From the NCBI GenBank assembly GCA_002270565.1, contig NQMI01000027.1:328988-392987 (forward strand): a stretch of 64,000 bases of DNA, given 5' to 3'. This DNA is from Stenocarpella maydis (lineage: Eukaryota > Ascomycota > Sordariomycetes > Diaporthales > Diaporthaceae). The translations under genes and the position numbers were made by a program. Position 1 is the first letter of the stretch; each line of letters opens with the position of its first letter. The notes under the pieces are model-generated. The model was given only the letters and a program-made list of their open reading frames with translations. It was not told where the DNA came from and made no database searches. Below are positions 25,789 through 38,037 of the stretch, piece by piece.

Positions 25789-27070
25789 TCAAACAACGTC
25801 GACGGTGCGGTAGACGTGGACGCCTTGCACGGGGACTGGATAGGCAGGAGTGCTGTCTGCCGTGGGCTGCCCATACTGGTATGGCAGAGGGCCAGCTCCA
25901 ACACGCACCTCACCGCTGCCGGAGCCAAGTGGGTACCAGTCGTCCGAAGCCCAGCCCTTCTGTGACTCCTCCATGAGGGATGCATCGGGTTCCCTCCCAT
26001 GCCCACGGCTCCTGCTGCCCTGGCCAAATGTCCTCACCGCACGGGGGAGCCTTCCGCCGCCAGACCCCTTCTCGCTGGTGCGCTTGCTGGAGCCGGCCAG
26101 CCAGGTCTTGGACCAGATGGACCTTATGACTGGGAAATCGAGCACCATGGAGCGGTATATAGGCGCACAGCAGCACACGATGCTCACGGCCATCTGGACT
26201 TCGTCCCACACCGCGTTTAGGATGTTGGCCCCCACGCCTCCGTATGCCTCGCCGATCTTGATGAACCCAATGACGCCTGAGAGGCCCCCCAAGGCAAAGA
26301 GAATGCTCAGCTTCCACCGTGTAGCTCTGGACACCTTGAGGGAGCGGACCACCCAGATGGCGAGGGCTACCATGATGAAGTCAAAGACCGAGTTGAAGGC
26401 CTCGCCGACCGCGAGAAGCATGTTGCTGTCGATGCAGTGGCCAGGGAGTGCAGGGTTCCACACTTTCGCGACCGGTGTACACATGAACCATCGGATCCAG
26501 AACATGGCCATGAACCAGCAGAAGTGGGTGATGGCGATCCCCCAGACCCATCTTACAAAGGCCTTGTTGATCGAGAAGAAGCGATAGTACAGAGCCAACA
26601 GGGACAGCTTGGCAAAGGTCTGATTCGAGGGGAACATCGTGTTCATTACATATCCGACCTGAGTGCTCACATATCAGCAAGATTCACTTGCCAGCGAGGA
26701 TATCGAGCATGGAATGATTTACCTTATATATAGCAAGCACCGTAGGTGGAGGAAGCGTCCCGGCCTGAAAGACACTCTTGCCTTCCATTTTGATGACGAC
26801 TGCAACGGCCCCTTAATTAGCAGGTGTCCCAGGCGGGAGGGGGCGTTAGGGGCCAAACTTGGCGATTCACTTACTCCACAGAAGCATGATGGTATATGTC
26901 AGGTACGCCAGCAAAGCCAACAAGGCAAACCAATCCTCAATACCAAGCTTCCTGCTGCTTCGTCTGGTGGTGACGAAGCGCAATGCGGTTGCGAGGATGC
27001 ATATCGGCGAAGTTAGAACACACACGAAGAATGCCGCACGGTATTCAGCCCTATCAAACACATTCCACAT
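25789..27070 (-). CDS. Rhodopsin/Pth11-like seven-helix membrane protein
   Basis: Exons 27070-26875, 26799-26723, 26658-25789 give 380 aa. The N-terminus begins directly with a membrane helix (AAFFVCVLTSPICILATALRF), and further hydrophobic helices follow at ALLALLAYLTYTIMLLW, TFAKLSLLALYYRFF, ITHFCWFMAMFWIRW, VGEAFNSVFDFIMVALAIWVV, LSILFALGGLSGVIGFIK and VQMAVSIVCCCAPIY. The order, the LALYYRFF helix and the AFNSVFDF motif are typical of the fungal rhodopsin-like domain found in Pth11-related receptors. No CFEM Cys-rich ectodomain is present. The ~110-residue C-terminal tail is Gly/Ser/Arg-rich and presumably cytosolic. It sits at the plasma membrane or an internal membrane. Its gene is divergent from P450-A. 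Its role in the cluster is unknown; it may be a passenger gene. Confidence 0.85.
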
Positions 27071-28183
27071 TGTGGCGATGTCTTCCGGCTTTGTATGTAG
27101 AAGGTTGACGGGAGGGGGCGGTTGCTGCAGTTTGTTACATATGTATAATGCGTGCCACCTGCAGATTGGATACCCTACTTAGGTAGGCAGGAAGGTAGGA
27201 AGAACAGCAATGGACCAAGACCAAGCATTGGCTGTATTCGTGCTGAGGCTTCTACCGTCAGATTTTAAATGTTTTCAGTCAACACTTGTAAATGTATGTG
27301 GATTTTGCATGCATCGGTGCTGACCATGCCTTGCTCCGCTGTCAGTATTGCTGAGGGCCTAATCTATTGCCCTCTGTCACCTGAGCGCTGGAGGGTAGCA
27401 TCTCACACGCCTGAGAAGCCAGCCAGTGCATGAAACCAGCTAGAGTCTGTTAAATATAGCCCCATGCTCCGGATCTAGTATTCGCACGTTGGGTAGATCG
27501 TAGGATTAGTTGCGATACAGCTAGCCCCGAAAGGATTGCCGTAGTGGTGTGCTCGTACTATGCGTGGCATTAATCGGGGTCCCTACGCACGCAGGATTCC
27601 GAACCTTTCCCTGTGGATCTGTTCTGATTGGTTAGGTTCTTCGTGCCGCCGGTAACGTGGTCTCCCGAGTGGAAAACTACCATCCTAGACAATTGTACTA
27701 TTTTCCCAGAACTAAGACAGATCAATGAGGTCCCCAGCCAGCTAGTATAGAAGAATCCCCCACTCTTGGAAACGCGAACCTACTGTGGGAAAAAACGAAA
27801 AACAAGAAAGAAAGAAAAAAACAGGAGAAAGCCGGAATCCCTCCTAGGCTGGACTGGGATTATCCTCCTGCCGAAAATGGGACAGCCAACTGAACTAGAA
27901 TGTGTGAGAGTAGTGAGAGTATGGGGAGTGTACCTAGAACTCTGGACTGATAAGTAATGTACAGTGGGACGTATGGTTCGATCCTACATGCAGCTACTTG
28001 GTTCCGATCCCAGCAGCCCACAGCGACCTACAGATTTCCAATATCCATCAGAATCGGCCGTAGCTCCGTGCGGGGGGGCTAACAAGTGTCCTCGTGGCAG
28101 TGAAATTTTGTTCGGTATCTCTATTCTCGGTCGTCCTGAACGCGTCCAGCACTGCGCGGTACTTTGAGCACTCAAATCATGTG
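27071..28183. other. Divergent promoter region, membrane protein / P450-A
   Basis: 1.1 kb between two divergently transcribed starts; no gene seen. A palindromic TCGGCCGT lies at 28054-28061, 123 bp before the P450 ATG, and its exact reverse complement recurs 247 bp before the SDR start at 33115-33122. Confidence 0.45.
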
Positions 28184-30236
28184 ATGGAGTCGACAGCGAA
28201 AGAATTCATGATGGATGCGGTGGCTCGCCTGCGATGGCAGCCATCTCCCCACTCAGAGGAGAGAACCCTCTATGGGTACCTTGCAGCGCTCTTCTTCTGC
28301 GCCTTGTCAGCGTTGGCAATTCTCGCAGCCCAGCAAAGGGACATCAGCCAGCCACCTAGCCTCTGGGACCCCATCCCGTTTGTATTCAACACGGTTCAGT
28401 TTCTCACCAATAATCATAAGTTTATGGCTCGTGTGACGTACTTATCTACTTTAATTACCTTTCGATATACTCGCGTCACCTAGGGCAGCTTTTTCTGATT
28501 CAATTCATTCAATGCAGGAGAACGCTCGAAAATGCAAGCCTCGCCAAGTTTAACTTGGGCACAACGCCAGTGTACCTCGTCTACGGGCGCAAGAACATCC
28601 AAGCCATCTTTAGCCGTGGCCTGGCTCACAAAATAGGCAACGAGAGTATACTAGTACAGAGAGTCTTGCCTGTTCTGTATAAAATGAATGAGGAGGAGGT
28701 CGGGTGGTTTGCTAATGACAAGACGGGTCGGAAAACCCTACCTCGGGAGGGCCCAAGACTCGAGGGCAACAGGTCCCCAACACGACGATACTGGCTCGAG
28801 TATGAGCACGTACACACCAACTTCCTCGCCCGAGAGCAGCACCTCCAGCCACTCAGCCGCGTCTTCGGACGCTATGTATCCCAGATGTTCGAGGAGAAGT
28901 ACCACCAAGAGCAGGGCGAATGGAGCGTCAAGGACCTGTGTCGCCGTACCATTGCCGGGTGTGCTATTCGCACACTACTGGGCCCTCAAGTCTTCGAGTT
29001 TGAAAAGGCGACAGGCGATGACTTCCTCGATGCATTCTGGCGCTTCGACGAGAATGTGTTCCAGTTGACCCTCGGGTTCCCTCGGTGGTTCAGTCCTGGG
29101 GCCTACAAGGCTCAAGACCACTTTCTTTCAATAATTGCCAAGTACATCGATGCTGCATGGTCTAACTTTGACTGGAATGCGCCTGGTGCTGGTGAATTAC
29201 CATGGGAGCCATGCTTTGGAGCCCGCGTCAGTCGAGAGATCTGTATCTGGTTGCGTGACGCTGGGTTCCGAGAAGCGGTTTGTGCCGGTGCCTTGGGTAC
29301 GCTCCTGTTCGCGTAAGTATTGCAATGTATCCCAACTCTACTACTCATTCATGCGACCATGAGCCAAGGGGTTTCATTAGAGATCCATCGAGGAAGTCTG
29401 ACCAACACGCTACCAGTCAGAACTCTAACTCCATCCCGACTATGATGTGGATGCTCATCGAGATAGCACTAGACAAAGACCTACAACGAGCGATTCGGGA
29501 GGAAGTGTTGACAGCCCGTAACCACAAAGACACAGATGAGGTCTTCGATATGCATAAGCTGGCCAACCTTCCGCTGTTGCAGTCGGTCTTTGCCGAGACG
29601 TTGCGACTCCACATGGACTTCAACCTCATCAGGCACGTGCAGGAAGATGGGGTTTCAATGGACCTGGATGTGCGCACTGTACAAGGAGTGACAATAAAGA
29701 GTAGTCGTGCTGTCATCCCACGCAACTCCATGCTCCAAGCCCCAATGTCGATCGCCCACACCGAAGAGGCGGTATGGGGCGTAGCCGGGCATCCAGCATC
29801 GGAATTCTGGGCTGAGCGGCATGTCAAGTACGTCGATGACGACTCGGCAAATGGATTGCACGAAAATAAGAAGCGTGTATTTGCGTTGGCTGGTAGACCT
29901 AGCTCATATTTCCCGTTCGGTATGTATTTCATTACCTCCCCCCCCCCTTTTCTTTTCTCACAGAGCAGGTTGTTCATGGTCTAACAGGATGAAATAGGCG
30001 GCGGCGAAACTATTTGTCCAGGTCGCCACCTCGCCAAGCATGAAATCATGTTGGTCTGCGCTCTTGTTGTGTATCAATACGAGTTGGAGTCCGGGGGCTG
30101 GACAATGGCAGACGGAGATGTATCTGACCGCCCAGGCCGGAACGATAGAAGGTACTCTGGAGCAGGTGCATTGCCACCGGACCGAGACATGGGAATTCTA
30201 TGGAAGAAGATACATAGAGCTCCTGCATCAGTCTAG
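28184..30236 (+). CDS. Cytochrome P450 A (CYP7/CYP8-like I-helix)
   Basis: Exons 28184-28437, 28518-29312, 29417-29919, 29998-30236 give 596 aa, longer than a typical ~500-520 aa P450. The start gives an N-terminal membrane anchor (YLAALFFCALSALAILAAQ). The heme loop FGGGETICPG has Cys524, and a helix-K-like ETLR is present. In helix I the usual acid-Thr pair is absent: the region reads LLFAQNSNSIPTMMW, with Asn where Thr normally sits. That pattern is known in CYP7 and CYP8 enzymes, some of which do isomerase or unusual oxygenation chemistry. It is an ER-anchored enzyme needing a P450 reductase encoded elsewhere. It probably oxidises the polyketide or peptide product. The exon 1 donor (GTACTT) is not consensus but is the only phase-compatible choice. 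It converges on the flavin oxidase gene. Confidence 0.88.
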
Positions 30237-30620
30237 TTTTAGTCCCTCGTATCATACTTACCTCAATAGGTATGGGTCTGGGATAAGGCAGCTTGAGCCT
30301 TTCCTGGATTGAGGCTGAAGACAGTTGCTATCATCGCTCCAACTCAATCCTATTTGCTGCACAAATAGTACGCAATAGAATAACTTGTCCACTTAATCTC
30401 CCTTCTATGGATTAATGCGAGCAGAATTGTATTCAAATACATCCACTTGAGCTTCCATGCGTCTTTGAAGTTTCTGTTGTTATTTTCCATAAGCGTGGGC
30501 GGGAGACAAGTTTTCTGGGTTGTAGAGGCTTATTACAACACAGATAAATTGCACAATCACTTGATCATCTTCATTTGGATCCACTATTGGTTGAGTATTT
30601 GTGATTCTGGTTTCTCCTTC
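30237..30620. other. Convergent intergenic region
   Basis: 384 bp between the 3' ends of P450-A and the flavin oxidase; AT-richer, presumably 3' UTRs. No gene seen. Confidence 0.5.
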
Positions 30621-32478
30621 CTAGTTAACTCGACACAGTCTCCCATCCGCATCCTCTGCGAATTCATCTCCTCCCACAGCGAAATGGCCATAGAACAGGT
30701 AGTCCGGGTCATTTCGATGCTTGATCTCCAGCAGCCTGTCATAGTTCACACCGTACATATTCTGCTTCCAGTCTCCTTTGTACCACGGGTCTATCTCGTT
30801 GAGGTAAACCCCAGACCCAGGCGTAGCAGCCTCGATGAGCGGTTGGTATTGCTCCGTGAGAATTCTCTTCACGTTCAAGTTCACCTCCAACGGCTCCGTG
30901 TACTTCCAATAGGCATTGACGTTGCAGATGGCTATTGAATCGCGCCACGCTGGAAGCACCGCATTATCTGGGTAGCTGATATTAGGCAGGCTCATTGCCG
31001 AGCAGCCAAAGAGAAAGGTCCCGTCAGAGACTGTCGCATTTATCGCCTCAATGAGCGGTGTTACAGAATCGGTAGCAACAGACGACCGGGGGATCAGCCG
31101 GCTGGTGAGGATCGTGTCAGGCGGCTGGGTTCCGTATGGCAGCGGTCCGTAGGTAGAGTTGAAGTAGTCGACAAATGAGGTGAAAGCGGTGCCACCAACA
31201 TGGTAGGGGATCTTCAAGTGGTCCAGCTCAGCAGTGTATGACAGCAACAGGCTCTCGACGGCGCCAGAGTCGTCCACGTCAGGCATGTTGATAGCTATAG
31301 CCTGAAAAGAGTTGTTAAACACAACAAATTGTAGGGTTCGTCCATCTTCTGTCAACAAGGGAAGCTGCTGGAACCAGAGCGAAATGGCTGTCCAGTATGC
31401 GGTCGCGTTATTTCCGGCATCCTCGAGGGTGAACCCCAGCGAACCGGCAGTAAAGGGCCCATCTTTGTGAATTCGGGTCGTCATACTAAGGATCACGCCG
31501 AACGTGCCCCCGCCACCGCCACTGAGGGCCCAGTAGAGATCCGTGTTCTGTTCTGGTGTGGCGATGAGATGCTCTCCACGGGCTGTCACGACTTCCCATT
31601 CCAGGACTTGGTCAGTCCCCATTCCATACTTGCTGTTCAGGATCGAGTGGCCGCCTCCCTGCGAGTAACCCCCCGATATTCCGACGCTGCCGCACTCTCC
31701 ACCAACTGCTCGATAGCCTTGTTCCGCTGCGGCTTCGTATGCTTCTCCAACTAGTACACCGGCGCCTAGTTTGATCGCTGGCCCAGTATATGTCATGCTT
31801 TGATAGTTTGTGAGAATGTCTGTGGTCTTTAGATTTCGCATCCATAGCGACAGAGCGCCTGTACCGGTGGACTTCCCATTGTAGCTGATTAAAGTCAGGT
31901 CGATCAGAATGCGACGTAAATCTAGTCTTCCCGGGGAGCACCTACTCATGACCAGTATTCTTAACTACCAGTCGGATATTCTTGTCCTTGGCAAACTCGA
32001 GTCCCGCCACGACATCCTCAGCGGATGCCACAGCGATGGAGTAGGAGGCATAATTGCCCATAACGCAAGGCCTCAAAACGTCTGTGAAAGGGTCGCATGA
32101 TTGGTTCTGGTAGTAAGCATTCATGAACTCGGCTGGCTTGAGTGCAAACGTCTGCGCGACCCCCCACTCCTTGCTCAAAGCTGAACATGCCGCTTCATCG
32201 TAGTTTTCGTAGGGTGTGACATGACAAACGCTTGCCTGAGGGACAGTGGCGATAAGCCTCCCGCCCACGGTGGCGTTCAGGGCTTGCCAGTCAGCTGGGG
32301 AAGGCCATGTCTCGTCGCCAGGTATCCATCTACAGCTGGAATCACTTGTGGCGGAAGTCTGAACACACAAAAGAGCAACAAGGGTATATGCTGCAAGAAA
32401 CCTTGCCGTGCTTATAACATTCGCGTCCATCATGACTGAGTGTGGAAGCGCAAGTAGTCGTGATTCCATTAACCCCAT
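30621..32478 (-). CDS. Secreted BBE-like FAD-linked oxidoreductase (bicovalent flavin)
   Basis: Exons 32478-31946 and 31884-30621 give 598 aa. A signal peptide is visible: with the second Met pair at 32433 as start it reads a short basic n-region, FLAAYTLVALLCV and a likely cut after QTSA; starting at 32478 adds 15 residues. The PCMH FAD-binding domain follows, with His177 in KNTGHDYNG (8-alpha-histidyl site) and Cys242 in GGECGSVGISGG (6-S-cysteinyl site), so the flavin is probably doubly attached. The C-terminus has the berberine-bridge domain with MYGVNYDRLLEIKHRNDPDYLFY. Several N-x-S/T sequons fit secretory-pathway maturation. Family members use O2 to oxidise alcohols, amines or C-C/C-N bonds, often closing rings in fungal metabolite pathways. 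It is divergent from the SDR. Substrate unknown. Confidence 0.92.
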
Positions 32479-33368
32479 GCCATAGGAAAGAGAGTCTAGG
32501 TACTGTGTAGCCAGGGATGTCGTTATTAAATATGCGAAGAAAGTTTTGAATTTTCTCCCCTATGATGACTATGATGAGAACGAAGGATTCGCAGGTGGCT
32601 CACGCCGTATGATAACATGAACCATCACAGGTAGACCCACAACAAGTTTTGAGGGCATCCCCGTTACACTACGCATTGATCATATAGTCATCACGTCCCA
32701 TACGGCTCATTCATACAAGGGTTTGACTGTCCATTAATCAATCAGAGCGCTCTGCAGACAAACCTCCAGCCACATCCTCCTTGGCCCTTTTTACGCTAAG
32801 TATGGAGCGCGAAGCTTGTCGGGAATCCTTCAGCGGAATAATCTAGTCATGTATCCAGCTTTAAATAGCGAAATTGAGAACAGAAGCCCATGGCCCCTGC
32901 ATAGTAACTGACCGGGCGCGGCTTGGGCGCTGCATGTGGTTTAATGGCTGCTCCTGACTGTGCATGTATATTGGTGGGGGTTTGATCCTTCTATTCTTCC
33001 GATCTCTCCGAGACCCGTGTGATATCGAGGACGGCTGAGGCAACCTCCGATGTCTCTGTAAGCTCACCCCGTGCTTTTAAGGCTGTGGTGTGGGATTAGA
33101 ATTGTCTCACCCCAACGGCCGAAGGACCTACCTAAAGAGTGGTGGCACCTGCATGCAGCTAAGAGAAGGGAGCTCCACCATAACCTTGTATTGTTCACCC
33201 GGCTGATTTGCCTGAAGGTTGACATCAACGCACCCAACCGTTCCTTCGCACCTTTTTAGTATTTCACAATAACGCCTCCCCAGCGCATTTTCCACGCTTG
33301 GGACATCTGGACCTCCACCTTATTCTAACTTAGATCCTCCCGAGCCGTCCGCTCTAGGTTAGCCAACA
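32479..33368. other. Divergent promoter region, flavin oxidase / SDR
   Basis: 890 bp between two divergent starts, without a gene. ACGGCCGA at 33115-33122 is the reverse complement of the motif upstream of P450-A. Confidence 0.45.
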
Positions 33369-34461
33369 ATGGCTCCAGGGCCCTCCTTCTCGACTTTCTT
33401 GACTCACTTTTTCCCTCCCAAGCCCGTCTTTACTGAAAAAGACGTACCAGATCTGACTGGAAAAGTCTGCGTGGTCACGGGTTCCAACACGGGCATCGGC
33501 AAACATGTTGCCCGATGCTTGTACCTCAGAAATGCCAAGGTTTACATGGCATGTCGTTCAGAGGAAAAGGCCCTCAAAGCCATCGAGTCCATCAGGACAG
33601 ACAAGGCTTGCGCGAGGTCTGGCGGAGAGCTGGTCTTCCTGCCGCTTGACCTGGAAGATCTAGCAAAAACGAAAGCCGCGGCCCAAAGCCTCATTGACCA
33701 GGAGCAAAAGATCCATCTTTTGTTCAACAACGCAGGAGTCATGGTTGGCCCCCAAGAGCCGATACCAAGAACCAACCAGGGGTACGAGCTCGGGCTGGGC
33801 GTCAACTGCCTGGCCACGCTCCTCTTCACGCAACTCCTCACGCCCACGTTAGCAGCCACCGCCAGGGCAGAACAGCAGCCCAACACGGTGCGTGTCATCT
33901 GGCTGTCGTCGTTCGGGCTGAACCTCTTCGCGTCCGAGGGCGTGGGCGTCTCCCTGGACAACCTCGACTTCCACAAGCCCGAGGGCCACACCGAGCGATA
34001 CGGGCTCAGCAAGACCGGGGCCTGGGCCCTGGGCGTCGAGTACGCACGGCGCCACTCCCGCGACGGCATCGTCAGCGCGCCGATCAATCCTGGCAACCTC
34101 CGGTCCGAACTACCCCGAGACCAGGGCATTGTGATCAAGCTTGCTGCCACGCTGCTTGGGTATCCTGTTGTAAATGGCGCCTACACCGAGCTGTATGCTG
34201 CCTTCTCGCCGGAAGTCACAGTTGACTCCGACTGGTCACAGGAGTGGGGTGCGTGGTTCCGTCCTACTCAGTATTCCCTATGTCTTGGGTTGTTCAACCA
34301 ATTTGCTCAATGCTGACCGTCACGCAGTCATCCCCTTTGGCCGGATGGGTGCGCTTCGGCCAGACCTACCCAATGCAACCAAGACTGAGGCTGAAGGTGG
34401 GACGGGTGGGGTCAGCAAGTTCTGGGACTGGTGTGAGGACCAACTAAGAGAGTATCTGTAG
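33369..34461 (+). CDS. Short-chain dehydrogenase/reductase (retinol-dehydrogenase-like)
   Basis: Exons 33369-34248 and 34328-34461 give 337 aa. Cofactor motif TGSNTGIG is at 37-44, with an R shortly after strand 2 (MACRSEEKA) that favours NADP(H). NNAG is at 120-123, the active site Ser at ~180, and the catalytic pair Y211-x3-K215 (YGLSK). The C-terminal stretch IPFGRMGALRPDL is typical of the fungal retinol-dehydrogenase/WW-oxidoreductase-like SDRs in metabolite clusters. It is probably cytosolic and could reduce the aldehyde released by the PKS or another carbonyl, or oxidise an alcohol. It reads in the same direction as the enoyl reductase, 457 bp ahead of it. Confidence 0.9.
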
Positions 34462-34918
34462 CAAAAGACTTGGACAAATGCGCGAAGCCATTAGCTAGTG
34501 TATGGGTACGACACAATAATGTAACCCTTGCTAGCAGCCGGAGGACCGACAGCATCGGGGCTGGTGCACTGTTGCCTTCGGCCCTGGGTTGCCGACAGGC
34601 AGCTCCAGAACAGCAGACTAGTAAGCCACGGGTGTACCCCTGTGAAAATAGCTATCAATGACAGACGACCACAAGCCAGTTCTAAACAGCCGGGACACCC
34701 GTAGGATTCTCACGGACGTGCATGGTAACGTCGTGATAGGCTTTCGTCCGAGACCGAGCTAAAACACAATTGGTTACCTCCGACGGCTGAGCTCCGTCAC
34801 TTATCAGACCTGGCCTGGCATGGGTAACTAACTGATGATGGGCCAGGAGGCCAGAAGAAACCGCACATCGTCTGCCTCGGCTCTATTAGTGAGAACCTTT
34901 TAATCTCCTTTGCACTAC
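34462..34918. other. Intergenic, SDR to trans-ER
   Basis: 457 bp with no gene; presumably SDR 3' UTR and the enoyl reductase promoter. Confidence 0.5.
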
Positions 34919-36376
34919 ATGGCATCAACACCTCGCGTCCAGACCGCGGTGGTCCAGACCGCCGGTGGTAGCAGAGAAACTTCCAAGCTGCCACTGTTGG
35001 TGTCCGACACCGTGCCTGTACCCTCCTTGACGTCCCCGGATCATGTTCTGGTCCGCGTATGTGCCGTGTATGTCTTTCTGCAGAGGCCCCCCCCCCTTCT
35101 TTTTGGGGGCCCCGATTCCCAGTCTGTCTAGGCGAACAAGTTCAACTTTCAAATCCAAGGACTGAATTTAAGTTACTGGTCTATTTCACCTCAGCTTATT
35201 CAGACTCCGTATCTAGTTGTGACATCTTCTGACATCGCGCAGTGCTCTCAATCCAACGGATCACAAATTTGTCACGCATTTCGCCCAACCAGGCGGCCTC
35301 GTCGGCTGTGACTTCTGTGGCATTGTTGTCGACGCTGGCAGTGCAGTAACAGCCGCTGGCCGCATTTCAACAGGCAACCGCGTCTGTGGCGCCGTCTTCC
35401 CATATGGCAATGGGAAAGATGGCGACCAAGAGATGAGGAGCGGGGCTTTTGCTCAGTGGCTCGTTGCCGATGCCCGCGTGCTTCTGCGTGTTCCAGAGTC
35501 CTGGGGCGACCTCGAGGGTGCATCATTGGGTGGTGTAGGCTGGGGCACTGTCGGCCTTGCATTGTCTGGGCCGGAGGCTCTGAGCCTCCCAGGCCTTCCA
35601 TCACAGCCAGCTGGCATTGATGAGAAGTTTGGTGACAGAGAGCCTGTGCTGGTCTATGGCGGCGCAACGGCCACTGGCACCATGGCGTGCCAAATCCTCA
35701 AACTGTAGGTGGGATCAGATTCGTCTTTGACGTTCAGCTTTTGCATCTTGCAAGATGTTTTATTAATTTCTCAACAAGGTCTGGGTACCGCCCCTTAGCA
35801 GTAACATCACCCCAATCTGCTGAACTGGCCCTCGAGTATGGTGCTGCGGACACTGCCCTATACACGTCGCCCACATGTGCCGATGATATTCGCATGGTGT
35901 TGGCACGACCGGGACTCCCTGTTCGCTATGTTCTGGACTGCATCACGAGCCCAGATTCTGCCGCAACATGTCTGGCAGCCATGGCGCGGACTGGGGGGCG
36001 CTACGCATGTTTGGAGTCGATGCCAGCGGCTTGGCGCACCCGGAAGGCCGTCCGTATCAAAGAGGTGGCCGGCTACGAAGGTTTGGGGAGGCGGGTCTCA
36101 CTAGGGCCAGCTCCCACAGGCACCGATCACGGTGGTGTTGATCGTGCGGGTGAGGAAACATATAGTCGTGAAGCTAACCCCGTGCTCTTCGACATTACTC
36201 AGCGCTGGACGCGAGAGGTACAGGCATTGTTAGACCAGGGGCTGCTAAAACCGCATCCGGTTCAAGAGGTAACTGACGGAAATGACTGGGGGAGTCGCAT
36301 TATCAATGGTCTCGTAGAGCTGCAGAATGGCGCGGTTAGACGGCAGAAGTTGGCTATTCGGATAGGTCATTCTTAG
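34919..36376 (+). CDS. Trans-acting enoyl reductase (zinc-type MDR, LovC family)
   Basis: Exons 34919-35067, 35243-35704, 35779-36376 give 402 aa; an in-frame ATG at 34910 would add three residues. It is a medium-chain dehydrogenase without the catalytic zinc ligands of true alcohol dehydrogenases. The N-terminus (ALNPTDHKF) and GCDFCGIVVDAG are typical of the LovC/ApdC group. The Rossmann motif is VYGGATATGTMACQ, followed by the usual C-terminal EANPVLFDITQRWTREVQ-type tail. Members dock onto an iterative PKS whose own ER is dead and reduce selected enoyl intermediates with NADPH. The PKS at 14174-23248 lacks an ER, so it is the obvious partner. The two genes lie ~12 kb apart in the cluster. 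This pairing is family knowledge applied to context, not proof. Confidence 0.93.
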
Positions 36377-38037
36377 ATTTCTGGACCTTGGATCAGACAC
36401 CACCAACTCCCACCACAAGTACACAATCAGCATGATGTTAACAAATACGCATATATTTTTCGTAAACCCGGAGAATATAAAAGAAACTGATCTCCACCAA
36501 ATGCGCCGGGAAGGTCCTGTTACTAAGGTTCATGGCCTCTGTAAATTGCAAATCAGAGTCCTGCCCCCAACTTCGCCTTGTGTTCCTTGTTGGCCATGCT
36601 ATTCAAGTGGCTTCTGGTAGTTAATTACTCATTCACCTTTTCTTCAAAATGATTCTTGGACTACTTAGAGGATACCTACGTAGTTAATAATAATTATATT
36701 GGGGAAACTTTTACGTTGTTCCTTGCTGTTGTTACTTTAACAGCATTGTATTCTTGTTGCAATTCATCGTACATGCGCTGGTCTCCCCCTTCAAAGCTCG
36801 CTGCTGGGAAGCAACGGGACCTTTTTCAGGCGTTGATGGTACCCTTGGTTATCTTGGTATCCATTGGGGGATTAACAGACTGGCAGATAAAAGTATGAGG
36901 ACCTCGCGACGCGTCTAGTTTTTGCGGAATCTTGGTCAAGCAAAGAAGATAAAATAGGTGGAGTGATTATACGGATGATGGTGCCTGTGAGTCGACAGAT
37001 GCACACGATTGGATGTGAATAACAGCCTTGACTGAGGACTGAATCGCTTCTTATAACTATACGATTAGGGTACCTGCGATACCAGACATGTATCATTCTT
37101 CCTTGGTACTTGTCTCCACTACAACTTTGGACTTCTTGGGTGCCTCGTGATACTATAATCAAAAATTAAAAAGGCAATTTTCCATCTTTGCAGCGTCAAC
37201 TATTATGGTCACAATGAACGAATGCCTGGGGCTGTATTTGTGCCGCACCACCAAAATCTTCCATATATTTATTTGTAACCTCGGGAGCTTGAGACTGAGG
37301 AAACCCCCAAGCGCCGCCGGAAGATCGGGGCATGTCTCAAGTATGTCAATGAGAATGGCTATCCGTCCCCAAATGAGGTGTTCATTGCCTTGGATAGTGT
37401 CGTCAGACACGTGACTGAGCGCGAATGTAAGGGTATGGAGTGGGCTTCGCTGATAGCTAGTTGCAAAAAGGATGAGGGCTTCTTGATGTTGAGTCGATTC
37501 CCGTCCCTGCTCCCTGGAGTTACTCCGTTATTCCGCTGTCGCTTCAAATTTGTTCTCACTATCTCTAGTTGGGCCCCCAGCATAGGGTTGATAAGAATCG
37601 CTACCTAGGTATATGTGGTGAAGTCTTCAGACTCTTCGAGATAAATAGCTTGTCATCGGCACCGAGGCCTGGCCATATTGGTTGGCTCGGTGTGCAGCTT
37701 AGCATATTGACCATGGTTTAGCGTGAATCTCTGTAATGGTGATGATTCGGCCTCCTTGGAGGATGTCCAGACCCTCTCTGCAGCCAGAAGGCTGCCTTTC
37801 CAATGAATATTTCTGCTGACTTTTGCGGTCTAAGTCACAACTGAATTCCTCAGTCGTTGATATTCAAAATGATATCTGTCTATTGGAATAGATCGATTTT
37901 TAGCAATAACTACTAGTATGGCGCAAGTGATAATTATCGATGAGGAAGTGTGCTTCTTAAGAACTTTGGAATTCTATTCAAACACAAGATGCGATGACTT
38001 GATATTCGTAGCTGTGACTCCACTGCCACCTAACTCT
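36377..38037. other. 1.66 kb intergenic, trans-ER to NRPS
   Basis: Between the 3' ends of the convergent trans-ER and NRPS genes. It is AT-richer, with scattered short frames (for example 36656-36898) that show no domain. No gene or clear repeat is seen. It may hold decayed sequence. Confidence 0.5.

Noticed and set aside
36656..36898. 80-codon frame with hydrophobic runs
   Set aside because: AT-rich intergenic sequence, no conserved feature; hydrophobicity can arise by chance from T-rich codons.
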